From JAWOGN01 sp046496815 (lineage in GTDB: Bacteria > Desulfobacterota > DSM-4660 > Desulfatiglandales > Desulfatiglandaceae), in contig JAWOGN010000044.1 of the NCBI GenBank assembly GCA_046496815.1, forward strand, positions 1 through 13,681: a stretch of 13,681 bases of DNA. The letters are read 5' to 3'. Below, piece after piece: positions 1-6,738 of the stretch. Numbering within the stretch: the stretch's first letter is position 1; the number at the start of each line of letters is the position of its first letter. The notes below the pieces were generated by a model. It was not told the DNA's origin. It was given only the letters and a program-made list of their open reading frames with translations, and searched no databases. The translations under genes and the position numbers were made by a program.

Positions 1-2
1 AT

Positions 3-803
3 CTGGTGGAACGGTGGTTGGAAAATGAAACGATCAATTATCCGGAAATGCCGAGCTCATTACCGTCCTTTCGCGGGCTGCTCATTATTGTCGGCAGTAA
101 CGACATTCTATTGGATAGGCTCATATCGCTTTTTAATCAACGGTACCCTGAACATGTCGCCGTGTTCGGGAATATCGGGAGTCTCAACGGATTGCGTGCC
201 CTAAATCGTAATCTTTGCCACCTGGCATCCAGTCATCTGATGCAAGCGGACGAGGAGGAATACAATTTTGATTTTGCTTCCGAGGAATTTGAAGGCGAAT
301 CGCCTGTCCTGGTCAATTTCTGCAAAAGAGAACAAGGGTTCCTCGTAGCCAAGGGAAACCCGAAAGGAATTTCCGGAATCGCCGATCTCGGTCAACAAGG
401 CATCAAGATCGCAAATCGTCCTGCGGGCACCGGTACTCGCCTGCTTTTGGATCGAGAGCTTGAGAAGGCCGGTATCGAAGGTTCTCAGATCAACGGGTAT
501 CCGCATGAATATCGAAGTCACCTGGATGTGGCCATGGAGGTGCTTTCCGGCCGGGCGGATACGGCGCTTGCCATCAGGCCCGTTGCAGGTCTCTTGGACC
601 TGGGCTTTGTTCCGCTCCGATGGGAGCGCTACGATCTGCTGATCTCGAAGGTGCGGTTTTTCGAACCAGGGGTTCAGCATTTCTTGGGCCTCCTGAATGA
701 ACCCCGGTTCCGGGAAATGGCGCAGACGCTGGAGGGGTATGATTTGAGCCTTTGCGGAAAGATGGTGTTTTCAAACCAGACAAAACAAAACAAGGAGGGA
801 TGA
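3..803 (+). CDS. Molybdate-type PBP_like domain regulator (5' partial)
   Basis: The reading frame is open at the left edge of the window, so the GTG at 6 is probably internal and the N-terminus, where a helix-turn-helix would be expected, is missing. The visible 266 residues match the PBP_like domain (PF12727) found in putative molybdate- or tungstate-responsive regulators: VNFCKREQGFLVAKGNPKG, then NRPAGTGTRLLLD, GYPHEYRSHLDVA, SGRADTALAIR and FVPLRWERYDLL, in the usual order. Related proteins usually join an excisionase or ModE-type DNA-binding domain to this ligand domain. The stop lies 4 nt before wtpA, so the gene is almost certainly the first cistron of the wtp operon. I infer that it senses the oxyanion or a Mo/W-cofactor-related ligand and controls wtpABC. 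Family assignment is strong; ligand and DNA-binding role are inferred. Confidence 0.85.
   Translation: MVERWLENETINYPEMPSSLPSFRGLLIIVGSNDILLDRLISLFNQRYPEHVAVFGNIGSLNGLRALNRNLCHLASSHLMQADEEEYNFDFASEEFEGESPVLVNFCKREQGFLVAKGNPKGISGIADLGQQGIKIANRPAGTGTRLLLDRELEKAGIEGSQINGYPHEYRSHLDVAMEVLSGRADTALAIRPVAGLLDLGFVPLRWERYDLLISKVRFFEPGVQHFLGLLNEPRFREMAQTLEGYDLSLCGKMVFSNQTKQNKEG
792..799 (+). promoter_or_regulatory. Strong Shine-Dalgarno for wtpA
   Basis: AAGGAGGG lies 8 nt before the ATG at 808 and overlaps the end of the upstream gene, whose TGA is at 801-803. It fixes 808 as the start over the in-frame ATG at 829. Confidence 0.8.
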
Positions 804-807
804 GAAA

Positions 808-1794
808 ATGAAAGGATTTGGGACTTTGATGAAACGTTTATGGATGCTCGTCATCGCGCTCGCGGTTTTATTTCCATTATATGCTGTCGCGGAACCACAG
901 GGAAAGCTGATTATTTTCAATGCAGGCAGTCTGACAGTGCCGTTTGCTAAGATGGAAAAGATCTTCGAAGCGAAGTATCCCAAGGTGGATGTGCTGCGTG
1001 AGGCGGGGGGAAGCACCAAAATGGCACGCATGATTTCGGAACTCCACAAGCCCGCAGATATCATGGGGTCCGCCGATTTCAAGGTCATCGACAAGACTCT
1101 CATGCCGGACTATGCAGATTGGAACATCCGGTTCGCCACGAACCAATTGGTGCTGTGTTATACGGACAAAAGCCGTTTTGCAGACGAAGTCAATGCCGAG
1201 AACTGGTACAAAATTCTCGGTCGGGAAGGGGTCATTTGGGGCCATTCCGATCCGAATCTGGACCCGTGCGGATACCGGAGCCTTATGGTGCTTCAGTTGG
1301 CGGAAAAGTACTACAACGAGCCCGGACTCTATGACCGACTGATCGCCAATCGTCCCCAAAAGAATGTAAGACCGAAATCGGTTGAATTGGTGTCTCTCCT
1401 GAAGACGGGAAATATGGACTATGCGTGGGAATATCTATCGATTGCCGTTCAACATGGTCTGAAGTACGTAGAACTTCCCGACGACATCAACCTCGGAAAC
1501 TACAAGTTTGATGATTCCTATAAGCAAGCGCAAGTTAAGGTAACCGGTAAGAAACCGGGCACCTGGATTACGCGGACCGGACAATCCTGTACATATGGCA
1601 TCACGATGGTAAAAGATGCCCCCAATCCAGAGGCTGCCGAGGCCTTCTTGGGGTATTTGCTCGATCCCGAGGGCGGGCTCAGGATCCTGAAGGATATGGG
1701 ACAACCCCCGTTTATTCCCTGCCGAGTCCCGACCGCCGAGATGAGAGCGAAGCTGCCGGAATCGCTGCAGAAATGGGTTGAAGTCAAGCAGTAG
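808..1794 (+). CDS. wtpA: Tungstate/molybdate ABC transporter substrate-binding protein WtpA
   Basis: The 328-aa precursor has a signal peptide (KR at 9-10, hydrophobic 11-25, likely cleavage after AVA at 28) and acts outside the membrane, binding tungstate and/or molybdate for the WtpBC importer. The mature part begins KLIIFNAGSLTVPF (Ser41) and has GGST (Ser69), DPNLDPCGYRS (Asp148, Asp152) and YAWEYLSIA (Glu208). In the archaeal WtpA/ModA family two carboxylates, an Asp in the DPxGYR segment and a Glu in this second segment, complete a six-coordinate metal site; Asp152 and Glu208 are the matching residues. This separates it from E. coli-type ModA, which binds a tetrahedral oxyanion. Length is normal. 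It is followed by wtpB after a 155-nt gap containing a hairpin. Tungstate versus molybdate preference cannot be read from sequence. Confidence 0.93.
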   Translation: MKGFGTLMKRLWMLVIALAVLFPLYAVAEPQGKLIIFNAGSLTVPFAKMEKIFEAKYPKVDVLREAGGSTKMARMISELHKPADIMGSADFKVIDKTLMPDYADWNIRFATNQLVLCYTDKSRFADEVNAENWYKILGREGVIWGHSDPNLDPCGYRSLMVLQLAEKYYNEPGLYDRLIANRPQKNVRPKSVELVSLLKTGNMDYAWEYLSIAVQHGLKYVELPDDINLGNYKFDDSYKQAQVKVTGKKPGTWITRTGQSCTYGITMVKDAPNPEAAEAFLGYLLDPEGGLRILKDMGQPPFIPCRVPTAEMRAKLPESLQKWVEVKQ

Positions 1795-1897
1795 TTTTCT
1801 TCAAGAAGGAGAGACAGGCTCCGGTTCGTTCTTCATTCGGTACGATCGGGATTCTTTTGCGCGCCGAAGGCCGTCTTCTTTGTATATTGGGGGGCAT

Positions 1898-1923
1898 ACC
1901 CGTCGACATTGTGTGCGGCGGGT
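1898..1923 (+). promoter_or_regulatory. wtpA-wtpB intergenic stem-loop
   Basis: ACCCGTCG at 1898-1905 pairs with CGGCGGGT at 1916-1923 as an 8-bp stem (one G-U pair) around a 10-nt loop. No T-run follows, so it is not a standard intrinsic terminator. Its place just after the binding-protein gene suits a 3' mRNA-stabilising or partial-attenuation structure that lets wtpA be expressed above wtpB and wtpC. Confidence 0.5.
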
Positions 1924-1949
1924 AGGCTCGCTCGAGGGAAAGGCGTTTC

Positions 1950-2744
1950 ATGCAGACAAAGAAACACTTCGATCCATTTCTGATGCTGACGGTGTTCTGC
2001 AGTTTTGTTGTCGTGGTCTTTATTTTGTTCCCCTTGACCGAAATGGTGACCCAACCGGCGTTGCAGGACCTCAAGGAAGCGTTCCAAGACAGAGACGTGC
2101 GCCGGTCCATTTGGCTGAGCATCTACACATCCGGTATGGCGGCATTGATTTCCTTTATGATAGGGACGCCGTTTGCCTATGTTTTGGCGCGCAAGGAATT
2201 TCCGGGGAAGAAGCTCGTCGAAAGCGTTATTGATCTGCCGATTATGATTCCGCACCCGGTCGTGGGCATCGCAATTTTGGGTGTCGCCGGAAAAAACCAC
2301 TGGCTCGGACAAATCATGCACCAGGTGGGCATACAGGTCATGGGAACAACCACAGGTATCGTCACCGTGCTGACATTTGTGGGGCTGCCGTTCTACGTCA
2401 ACTCGGTCAAGACGGGATTTGAATCCATTCCCAGGAGATTGGAAAATGTTTCCAGAAGCCTGGGGGCTTCGCTGAGCGGTACCTTTTTCCGGATTACGTT
2501 TCCGCTCGCCTGGCGTGCCATGCTGGTGGGTATTATCATGTGTGCAGCCCGGGCGATCAGCGAGTTTGGCGCCATTGTCATTGTCGCCTATCATCCCATG
2601 GTCGCGCCGGTCATGATCTATGAGCGTTTTACGGCCTATGGATTGAAATACTCTCAGCCGGTGGCTGTCTGGCTCATTTTGGTCTGTCTTCTGTTGTTTT
2701 TGCTTCTGAGAGTCGTTTCGCTGCCGAAAAAGGAAGAGACATGA
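1950..2744 (+). CDS. wtpB: Tungstate/molybdate ABC transporter permease WtpB
   Basis: This is a 264-aa inner-membrane protein of the ModB/WtpB/CysT type. Hydrophobic segments are visible near residues 10-30, 55-80, 90-112, 130-150, 185-215 and 238-258. The cytoplasmic EAA-type coupling loop (RRLENVSRSLGASLSGTFFR, about 160-180) contacts the ATPase, and ISEFGAIVIVAYHP follows as in WtpB/ModB proteins. Upstream in frame there is a stop at 1923, which leaves the ATG at 1950 as the first start; GAGGGA at 1934-1939 is a reasonable ribosome site. The 3' end overlaps wtpC by 4 nt (ATGA, 2741-2744), implying translational coupling. It should form the membrane channel of the importer, probably as a homodimer. 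Confidence 0.93.
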   Translation: MQTKKHFDPFLMLTVFCSFVVVVFILFPLTEMVTQPALQDLKEAFQDRDVRRSIWLSIYTSGMAALISFMIGTPFAYVLARKEFPGKKLVESVIDLPIMIPHPVVGIAILGVAGKNHWLGQIMHQVGIQVMGTTTGIVTVLTFVGLPFYVNSVKTGFESIPRRLENVSRSLGASLSGTFFRITFPLAWRAMLVGIIMCAARAISEFGAIVIVAYHPMVAPVMIYERFTAYGLKYSQPVAVWLILVCLLLFLLLRVVSLPKKEET

Positions 2745-3778
2745 TCAATATCGAGCAGCTGCGTATTGAGCTCCCTGGATTTGTCCTGGACGACATCAAC
2801 CTCTCCATACAGGATGGGGAGTTTTTTGCGCTTCTGGGTCCGACCGGTGCCGGGAAGACGCTGATATTGGAGGCCATTGCCGGCGTCATGCCCATAACCA
2901 GTGGTCGTATTCGGGTGAACGGCCGAGATGTCACAAAACTGGATCCGGAGCAGCGGGGCATCGGTATCGTCTACCAGGACTACGCACTGTTCCCGCATCT
3001 GTCTGTTTATGAGAACATCACCTACGGTTTACGCTATCACAAGACCGATGCGCAAGAATCGAAGAAATGGGTGGGCTGGCTCATGGAGCAGCTTGCGCTT
3101 CAGCCGCTGGCGAATCGTTCCATTCAGCATTTGAGTGGAGGCGAAAAACAGCGGGTCTCGCTTTCACGTGCCTTGGCCGTGAATCCCTCCGTTTTGCTTC
3201 TGGACGAACCCCTTTCGGCGCTGGACCCCAATTTTCGTGAAGATATCCGAGACGTTTTGAAAAAGCTTCACCAAGAACTGGGCATTACGTTTTTGATGGT
3301 CACCCATGATTTTGCGGAAGCGTTTTTTTTGGGGGACCGAACGGCGGTTCTCAATCATGGAAGCATTGAACAGGTCGGCACGGTCGCCGATGTGTTCGAA
3401 CACCCCGCAACCCCCTTTGTGGCCGAATTTGTGGGCATGAAGAACGTTTTCCCGGCTTCTTTTGATGACGCAAGATGCGTGGTGGGGGATTTAGTCCTGG
3501 AACTTGAAAAACCGCCCGGCTTCACCGAAGGTCATTTGGCCATTCGACCTGAAGATGTGATCGTCAGAAAAGAGGCGTTCTCAGGAAATGGAATGACTGT
3601 CTTAAGGGGCAAAGTGATCGGGGTTATGGATCGGGGTCCCTATCATGAGGTTCTGGTCAAGCGGGGGGAGGTGACCTTGACTGCGATGATCAGTAAGAGC
3701 GATCTTATCGGGTTAGCGCTTTCAGGAAACAACGATGTACATATCGGGATTCGAAAATCGTCCATGCATGTGTTCTAG
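2741..3778 (+). CDS. wtpC: Tungstate/molybdate ABC transporter ATP-binding protein WtpC
   Basis: The 345-aa cytoplasmic ATPase energises WtpB. Visible motifs are Walker A GPTGAGKT (33-40), Q-loop Gln79 in VYQDYALFPH, signature LSGGEKQR (131-138), Walker B VLLLDEP (151-157), D-loop SALD (159-162) and the switch His189 in VTHD. The C-terminal third (about 235-345, with AIRPEDVIV) looks like a TOBE/MOP-type regulatory domain, which in ModC/WtpC relatives can bind the oxyanion and inhibit transport. The start overlaps the wtpB stop, so it is translated from the same message. All catalytic residues are intact. It could equally be called ModC; the WtpA and WtpB partners favour WtpC. Confidence 0.92.
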   Translation: MINIEQLRIELPGFVLDDINLSIQDGEFFALLGPTGAGKTLILEAIAGVMPITSGRIRVNGRDVTKLDPEQRGIGIVYQDYALFPHLSVYENITYGLRYHKTDAQESKKWVGWLMEQLALQPLANRSIQHLSGGEKQRVSLSRALAVNPSVLLLDEPLSALDPNFREDIRDVLKKLHQELGITFLMVTHDFAEAFFLGDRTAVLNHGSIEQVGTVADVFEHPATPFVAEFVGMKNVFPASFDDARCVVGDLVLELEKPPGFTEGHLAIRPEDVIVRKEAFSGNGMTVLRGKVIGVMDRGPYHEVLVKRGEVTLTAMISKSDLIGLALSGNNDVHIGIRKSSMHVF

Positions 3779-3818
3779 AGGAGCATTGTGCGATGTCGGG
3801 GAGCGCGTTGGATGTATG

Positions 3819-3856
3819 AAGGGAACGTTGAGGCTTTTAGAGTAACTACGTCCCTT
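3819..3856 (+). other. Weak stem-loop downstream of wtpC
   Basis: AAGGGA (3819-3824) pairs with TCCCTT (3851-3856), and after a one-base bulge CGT (3826-3828) pairs with ACG (3848-3850), around a 19-nt loop. There is no T-tract. It may mark the end of the wtp message or the leader of the aborted ORF that follows. Confidence 0.25.
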
Positions 3857-3906
3857 TCAATGCGTTTAAAACCCAATAAGGAAATGTTGAAACAGGAGAA
3901 AAAAAC

Positions 3907-3987
3907 ATGAAAAGATTATTGTCCGCGACACTTTGTTTGGCGGCGCAAGAAGCGCTCGCATTTCGGTTTTATTCCCCATGCATCTGA
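3907..3987 (+). pseudogene. Aborted secreted-protein ORF, 5' stub
   Basis: A clear start (AGGAG at 3894-3898, 8 nt before the ATG) opens a 26-codon frame with a signal-peptide-like N-terminus, MKRLLSATLCLAAQEALA, then stops with TGA at 3985. In the +1 frame the sequence stays open without a stop from 3911 to the TGA at 4051-4053 (reading HFGFIPHASEKGETAMVMPF near its end). Both facts fit a formerly longer secreted protein broken by a frameshift and deletion. The tail overlaps the end of the convergent gene. I do not recognise the family. It could also be a genuine short peptide or a leader, but the stub reading fits better. Confidence 0.4.
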
Positions 3988-4018
3988 GAAAGGCGAAACC
4001 GCGATGGTTATGCCTTTC
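3988..4018. terminator. Hairpin between convergent genes, possible bidirectional terminator
   Basis: GAAAGGC (3988-3994) pairs with GCCTTTC (4012-4018); AACC/GGTT inside extends the stem across one mismatch and one G-T pair to about 12 pairs with a GCGAT loop. It lies between wtpC and the converging gene ending at 4027. T-runs on both sides are poor, so termination is inferred from position. Confidence 0.4.
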
Positions 4019-4026
4019 CGTGTCTT

Positions 4027-5067
4027 TCATGGCGACGCAGCCGAATTCTGAAAATATTCCTCCAAGTCAATAAAGATAATGTAATCTAAAGGGCCCAGCC
4101 CCCCTCTTTGATACTTCTCCGCGCCGGATTCGGATAGCACGGCGAGTTTTCCGTTGATCATCGTCACCCCTTCCGACATGGGCGGGAAATCAATCTCCTT
4201 TATCAGGTTTTTTCCATCCAAATACCATAAAGGGACCGTTCTTCCACTGTCCAAGGCGATGTTTCTGTGCGGTTGCTCTCCCAATGGGTTTTCGTAGACG
4301 GCAATGGTGCTTCTGTTCCTTCTGCCGTAGGATATACTGAGGAAAATCTGGTCATCCGTGATACAGATCCCCTGCACCTTCTCTCGAATTGAAAGGATAT
4401 ATTGGAAGGTATTTCCCGCTTCATTCGTATTGTACGCACATATCCACGCAGATTGCTTTTGGCCGGTTCTGTCTTCCGTGTGGTGTGATTTCTTGGTCTT
4501 GTATTTGCTGCCATAGGCAAACTCACCGACAAACAAGCGATTTTTGTAAAATGTCACAAACGAAGCGTTGGTTTCGGTCGCTGTTACGCGCATAGGTGTG
4601 AGCTCTCGCATCGTATTGGCTGTGGTTGCATCTGAAAGCGCGTACTTGTGTAGCTTCCCATCTGAAGAGACCCAGACAAACGCATCGTTTACTGCGATCC
4701 CGCCCACGTGTCCGTAGTGATGAACGCTTGCCGATTCCTTCAACGCAAACGTGCCGGTGCACTTTTTTGTGGATCCATCAATTACCGAAACCGAGGAGGG
4801 AATCGGCTTATCAAAGTAAAAGGAAATGAATATTAGATTGTGTTTCGCGGAATACGCCAAACCCTGAGGGACAGCCCCCTGTTGCAGTCCCGGTATGACG
4901 GGTCCCAGGTGATAGTTTTCCGTCCGCATGAGGCCTTTGCCGATGGGTCTGGGATTCTCCTGATGCAGCTGAGGCATCGGCGCAGAGACCTGGCCGAATC
5001 CATAGGAACTCAGCAAGAAATACACTATCGAACCGAAACAGACAAAAGCTTTGAGCCTTAACTTCAT
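4027..5067 (-). CDS. Exported beta-propeller-like protein of unknown function
   Basis: The ATG at 5067 (an in-frame TTG sits just before it at 5070) gives 346 aa. The N-terminus, MKLRLKAFVCFGSIVYFLLS, is a typical signal peptide, with export ending near residue 25-29. The body is rich in short beta-strand-like stretches with recurring glycine turns: VPQGLAYS (66-73), HVGGIAVNDAFVWVSSDGKL, VQGICITDDQIFLSIS, and near the end SEGVTMINGKLAVLSESGAEKY. This pattern fits a WD40/YncE-like propeller of five to seven blades. I see no heme, metal or PQQ signature and assign no reaction. It converges on the wtp operon and starts 131 nt after the CGGC gene on the same strand, so co-transcription is possible but not shown. 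Confidence 0.65.
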   Translation of the reverse strand: MKLRLKAFVCFGSIVYFLLSSYGFGQVSAPMPQLHQENPRPIGKGLMRTENYHLGPVIPGLQQGAVPQGLAYSAKHNLIFISFYFDKPIPSSVSVIDGSTKKCTGTFALKESASVHHYGHVGGIAVNDAFVWVSSDGKLHKYALSDATTANTMRELTPMRVTATETNASFVTFYKNRLFVGEFAYGSKYKTKKSHHTEDRTGQKQSAWICAYNTNEAGNTFQYILSIREKVQGICITDDQIFLSISYGRRNRSTIAVYENPLGEQPHRNIALDSGRTVPLWYLDGKNLIKEIDFPPMSEGVTMINGKLAVLSESGAEKYQRGGLGPLDYIIFIDLEEYFQNSAASP

Positions 5068-5197
5068 CAAAAGATTCTTCCTCTTCTTACGTCACAGACT
5101 GCGGGTCGAGCATAGCGGTCTTGGCAGTCCACCACCGTTGGCGCTGCCGTCTTGCGACATGATAGGATCCCGGACTCTCGGATCATATCTGCGTTTA

Positions 5198-5644
5198 TCA
5201 GTCATAGGCCAACCGAGTTTCCGCATCCGTCATGGTCGGTTGAATAATCTCCTGCCAGTGGGCATCATTCCACGTTCCCAACTGATCGTGCATGTTAAGG
5301 TATTTTTGAGGGATCGGATGGGTGCCATAAACGACATCCAGGCCACATTTTGTTTTGATAAAGTCATGAAAATAGGTGATGTGAGGGCAGGGGGGATAGC
5401 CCACAACGAGTCCCGTGGCCAGATGGATGGCTTGTGCTCCGTTTCCCTTCATTTCCTCCACGGCATACTCAACATTCCCACCGGGACACCCATCGCAGGT
5501 GGTATAGCCCACCACCTCAACCTCCATATCTTTGTACCTGCCGAAAGCTCCCTCTCTGTTCCGCAATGATCTGAAACACTTTCCGCCTGCGCACCTGCGG
5601 TACCGGTCGCAAATGATGATCCCAATCTTTGCTTTCTCCGCCAT
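5198..5644 (-). CDS. CGGC domain-containing protein
   Basis: From the ATG at 5644 the product is 148 aa and begins MAEKAKIGIIICDRYRRC, as CGGC-domain proteins (PF08821) usually begin. A GGGAGG 4 nt upstream supports this start; an in-frame ATG at 5680, 9 nt after the previous gene's stop, is the alternative and adds 12 residues. Cysteines stand at 12, 18, 23, 50, 53 and 86. The family signature is CDGCPGG (50-56), with Asp in place of the usual first Gly, and YPPCPH (83-88) follows. The family is predicted to bind metal or a metal cluster; no reaction is established. The HPIPQKYLNMH segment and the tail after it lie beyond the core. It sits directly behind a CMD/AhpD-like gene, which suggests a shared redox or metal-related job. 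Confidence 0.8.
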   Translation of the reverse strand: MAEKAKIGIIICDRYRRCAGGKCFRSLRNREGAFGRYKDMEVEVVGYTTCDGCPGGNVEYAVEEMKGNGAQAIHLATGLVVGYPPCPHITYFHDFIKTKCGLDVVYGTHPIPQKYLNMHDQLGTWNDAHWQEIIQPTMTDAETRLAYD

Positions 5645-5689
5645 AACCCCTCCCATTGTAAGAGAATGTGAACCCGCCATTTCATCCTG

Positions 5690-6031
5690 TCAAAGCTTCT
5701 CCAATTCGTGCAGCAACTGGACAACTCTCAGGGATTCGCCGACCCCGGTGGTTCCCCTCATGCTCACAACCACTGAGATCGTTTCCAGTATTTCCGCTTT
5801 CGTTGCCCCGTTTTCCAATGCTTCCATGGTTTGAGACAAAATGCAATTTTTACACCCCGTCCCAAGTGCCAAAGCCAATGCCATCAACCGCTTCACTTTA
5901 CAACTCAGAACACCATCTTTATACACTTCAGCGGTCAGATCGCCGACGCGCTTCATCACCTCGGGGAGCACTTGTGCGAGCCTGTTTCTTTGTTCTACGC
6001 GATTTTTCTCCAGCTCTAATTGCGTCTCCAC
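5690..6031 (-). CDS. Carboxymuconolactone decarboxylase family (AhpD-like) protein
   Basis: I choose the GTG at 6031: GGGAGGG lies 7 nt upstream, whereas the longer frame to 6115 runs into the GTTCA-type repeat array. This gives 113 aa. The CMD core is clear: VKRLMALALALGTGCKNCILSQTMEAL, then GATKAEILETISVVVSMRG, the standard helical CMD fold. The redox pair CxxC (GCKNC) is present, but the His expected in the AhpD pattern CxxCxxxH is Gln here, so classic AhpD-type peroxide relay chemistry may be altered. The N-terminus is charged and helical. The next gene (CGGC) follows within tens of bases on the same strand, so the two are likely co-transcribed. Substrate is unknown. Confidence 0.8.
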   Translation of the reverse strand: METQLELEKNRVEQRNRLAQVLPEVMKRVGDLTAEVYKDGVLSCKVKRLMALALALGTGCKNCILSQTMEALENGATKAEILETISVVVSMRGTTGVGESLRVVQLLHELEKL

Positions 6032-6093
6032 TTCTATACCCTCCCGTTCATAAAAAAATAAAATTTTTTGGATCAATTTAGATTTTTGGTAAG

Positions 6094-6122
6094 CGTTCAC
6101 AGGTTCAGGGTTCAACGTTCAG
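6094..6122 (+). repeat. Heptamer array, GGTTCAR-type units (left)
   Basis: Four units follow each other: CGTTCAC (6094), GGTTCAG (6102), GGTTCAA (6109) and CGTTCAG (6116), with one extra A between the first two. The right array carries the same unit on the other strand. Confidence 0.75.
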
Positions 6123-6130
6123 CGCCGCCT

Positions 6131-6150
6131 CTGGCCGCCGAAACGGCCAG
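6131..6150. repeat. Perfect 7-bp hairpin
   Basis: CTGGCCG (6131-6137) and CGGCCAG (6144-6150) enclose the 6-nt loop CCGAAA. It is followed by TTTGATCAAA. Its position between the two heptamer arrays suggests it belongs to that repeat unit. Confidence 0.6.
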
Positions 6151-6165
6151 TTTGATCAAAAGTGA

Positions 6166-6185
6166 GACTCCAGCATTGCGGAGTC
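6166..6185. repeat. 6-bp hairpin
   Basis: GACTCC (6166-6171) and GGAGTC (6180-6185) enclose an 8-nt loop. It is the second stem in the segment between the heptamer arrays. Confidence 0.45.
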
Positions 6186-6352
6186 AGATACGAGGGTTAA
6201 GGACAAAGAAGGGATTGAGGACCCGAAATCGTCGTTAAAAATGCTCATTTTCCCAAGTAATTGCCAATTTAGTTCCAAATTTTGGATGAGGCCTGACAAA
6301 GCTGACGCTTTTCTCATAATTACGTAACCCAAATGCACTCCGTGGACGAGAA

Positions 6353-6390
6353 TTGAACCTTGAACCGCTGAACCTTTGAACCCGTGAACG
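6353..6390 (-). repeat. Heptamer array, TTGAACC-type units (right, inverted)
   Basis: Five units, TTGAACC (6353), TTGAACC (6360), CTGAACC (6368), TTGAACC (6376) and GTGAACG (6384), are the reverse complement of the left array's unit, with single-base spacers before the third and fourth. Together the arrays frame about 230 bp. Confidence 0.75.
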
Positions 6391-6426
6391 GTTACGATTT
6401 TTTTTCCGAAGCCTTACAATGATGAC

Positions 6427-6570
6427 CTCGTAAAAGTCGGATATTACCATCTTCCGTCATTCCGGTGTAGACCGGATCCAGTCTTTTCAGACAGTTAAGG
6501 AGAACCGTCACCTCCGTTCGAAGATCCCGCATTCATCGGGATTTTCAACGGGGTGACGACTTTTTACGAG
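6427..6570. mobile_element. 144-bp MITE-like element with terminal inverted repeats
   Basis: The left end CTCGTAAAAGTCG (6427-6439) is the inverse of the right end CGACTTTTTACGAG (6557-6570), apart from one A. Inside are two compact stems: TCCGGT/ACCGGA with a GTAG loop (6461-6476) and ATCCCG/CGGGAT with a 7-nt loop (6524-6542). It has no coding capacity. The 11-mer CTTACAATGAT flanks it at 6413-6423 and 6576-6586. A second, solo end occurs at 13062-13099 in the opposite orientation. It is likely a non-autonomous repeat; the mobilising enzyme is unknown. Confidence 0.65.
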
Positions 6571-6738
6571 ATTGTCTTACAATGATTTCGGTGTATCAGC
6601 TATCAAATTCACGAACGGATGGTGAGCGCTGTTTATGGGACCCGCCGGCAGCCCGCCGAAAAGGCGACGAGTAGAAGTGCGGGCGGCGCGAGAACCTGAG
6701 ATTCAAAGGGTTCAATGGGGTATTCTTAAGGTCCACAC

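Larger units (their letters stand above)
6032..6738. other. 707-bp gene-free, repeat-rich region
   Basis: No convincing gene is present. The part next to 6031 is very AT-rich (6050-6090) and may hold the promoter of the CMD-CGGC pair. Beyond it come two inverted heptamer arrays, two hairpins, a TTTGATCAAA palindrome at 6151-6160, a MITE-like element and, near 6640-6700, GC-rich sequence downstream of tctB. Minus-strand reading frames crossing 6596-6832 are shadows. Confidence 0.7.

Noticed and set aside
1833..2594. 253-aa minus-strand frame opposite wtpB
   Set aside because: It is the antisense shadow of wtpB: His/Asn/Arg-rich, no domain, and the plus frame is a clear permease.
6032..6115. 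N-terminal extension of the CMD gene to an ATG at 6115
   Set aside because: The extension begins inside the heptamer array and has no ribosome site; the GTG at 6031 has GGGAGGG at 7 nt.
6094..6390. CRISPR array
   Set aside because: Repeats are 7 nt, contiguous and degenerate, without unique spacers of normal length, and no cas gene is present.
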